64,000 nt of DNA from Thermotoga petrophila RKU-1 (GTDB taxonomy: Bacteria; Thermotogota; Thermotogae; Thermotogales; Thermotogaceae), in the NCBI RefSeq assembly GCF_000016785.1, contig NC_009486.1:1302001-1366000 (forward strand), in the 5' to 3' direction. Numbering within the stretch: the stretch's first letter is position 1; each line of letters begins with the position of its first letter. A program made the position numbers and the translations under genes. The notes beneath the pieces are model-generated. The model was not told the DNA's origin and did no database searches. It was given only the letters and a program-made list of their open reading frames with translations. Shown here one piece after another: positions 63,274 to 64,000 of this stretch.

Positions 63274-64000
63274 ATGGTCAAGGTCCTGATCCTCGGACAG
63301 GGCTACGTTGCCAGTACATTTGTTGCTGGACTTGAAAAGCTCAGGAAAGGGGAAATAGAACCTTACGGAGTGCCCCTTGCAAGGGAACTTCCCATCGACT
63401 TTAAAGACATCAAGATTGTGGGAAGCTACGACGTGGACAGAGCGAAGATTGGAAAGAAACTGAGCGAAGTGGTGAAGCAGTACTGGAACGATGTTGACTC
63501 GCTGACGAGTGATCCTGAGATTCGCAAAGGAGTACACCTTGGAAGCGTGAGGAACCTCCCCATCGAAGCTGAAGGTCTCGAAGACAGCATGACTCTGAAG
63601 GAAGCGGTTGACACTCTTGTCAAGGAATGGACAGAACTCGATCCCGATGTGATCGTGAACACCTGTACCACGGAGGCTTTCATACCCTTCGGGAACAAAG
63701 AAGATCTTCTGAAAGCTATCGAAAACAACGACAAAGAGAGACTCACTGCAACTCAGGTGTACGCTTACGCGGCGGCTCTGTACGCGAACAAGCGTGGAGG
63801 GGCGGCTTTTGTGAACGTTATTCCGACCTTCATAGCGAACGACCCGGCTTTCGTTGAGCTCGCGAAAGAGAACAGCCTCGTCGTTTTCGGAGACGACGGT
63901 GCTACCGGTGCCACACCGTTCACAGCGGACGTTCTCAGCCATCTTGCCCAGAGAAACAGGTACGTCAAAGATGTTGCGCAGTTCAACATAGGAGGAAACA
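63274..64000 (+). CDS. myo-Inositol-1-phosphate synthase (partial, 5' part)
   Basis: The frame from ATG 63274 (after AAGGAGGTGAAA) is open to the window end, 242 residues. It begins MVKVLILGQGYVASTFVAGL (Rossmann NAD motif), with GSYDVDRAKIGKKLSEVVKQ, VNTCTTEAFIPFG, AFVNVIPTFIANDPAF and GDDGATGATPFTADVLSHLA, characteristic of MIPS. In Thermotoga it supplies the di-myo-inositol phosphate compatible solute. The C-terminal catalytic part is outside the window. Confidence 0.93.
   Translation, partial: MVKVLILGQGYVASTFVAGLEKLRKGEIEPYGVPLARELPIDFKDIKIVGSYDVDRAKIGKKLSEVVKQYWNDVDSLTSDPEIRKGVHLGSVRNLPIEAEGLEDSMTLKEAVDTLVKEWTELDPDVIVNTCTTEAFIPFGNKEDLLKAIENNDKERLTATQVYAYAAALYANKRGGAAFVNVIPTFIANDPAFVELAKENSLVVFGDDGATGATPFTADVLSHLAQRNRYVKDVAQFNIGGN

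Overview
The window is a 64 kb chromosomal segment from a Thermotoga species very close to T. maritima. This rests on the proteins I recognise: the trimeric hydrogenase HydABC with a HydS-type sensor, the small Mn-type cupin, an AmyC-like GH57 enzyme, RibU, and a myo-inositol-1-phosphate synthase. It also rests on gene order as I remember it from T. maritima (roughly elongation factor Tu down to inositol phosphate synthase). Coding density is very high. Genes overlap by 4 to 50 nt, strong GGAGG ribosome sites are common, and GTG and TTG starts are frequent. No tRNA, rRNA or CRISPR array was seen.

Layout. (1) 1-15.4 kb, plus strand: end of tuf, then the fused S10-spc-alpha ribosomal superoperon (rpsJ to rplQ, including secY, adk, map, infA, rpmJ and rpoA), with a hairpin terminator between tuf and rpsJ and another after rplQ. 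(2) 15.5-18.6 kb, plus: rho, ROK glucokinase, DegV. (3) 18.5-21.2 kb, minus: engB, a possible 28-residue membrane peptide, an HD-GYP protein and a DUF5317-like membrane protein. (4) 21.2-28.1 kb, plus: cobO-type adenosyltransferase, psuG, the rpmH-rnpA-yidD-yidC-jag cluster with a cupin, then a leader RNA and rplU-prp-rpmA-ribU-rplM-rpsI. (5) 28.15-28.53 kb: a decayed IS200/IS605 element that keeps pieces of TnpA and TnpB and an omega-RNA-like right end, directly abutting dnaG. (6) 28.5-31.5 kb, plus: dnaG-rpoD. (7) 31.5-44.0 kb, minus: an eleven-gene housekeeping run (eIF2B-like, aspS, STAS, cmk, ispH, rpsA, der, plsY, unknown exported protein, TPR, mfd). (8) 44.1-47.8 kb, plus: DUF4912 protein, GH57 enzyme, rsmA, glpP. 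(9) 47.8-53.3 kb, minus: glycerol cluster glpK, a second glpP that is frameshifted, a GlpA-like dehydrogenase, an FAD oxidoreductase, a DUF1667 protein and a CoA-binding protein. (10) 53.4-63.0 kb, minus: a chemoreceptor, then the hydrogenase operon (thioredoxin-like ferredoxin, hydS, PP2C phosphatase, hydC, hydB, hydA, rex). (11) 63.3 kb to the end, plus: start of myo-inositol-1-phosphate synthase.

Points of most interest. The hydrogenase operon carries its own sensory module (HydS plus phosphatase) and a Rex repressor, and a good Rex-type operator lies upstream of it. The glycerol cluster has two intrinsic terminators, one just before glpK and one just before the glpA-like gene; both are preceded by the same purine box and are natural candidates for GlpP antitermination, while the local glpP copy has a frameshift in a T5 run. 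The transposon relic leaves a TnpB guide-RNA scaffold whose guide position would be the dnaG start region. Prp protease is encoded next to an L27 that has no cleavable N-terminal extension. All similarity statements come from reading motifs and from memory; no search was run.
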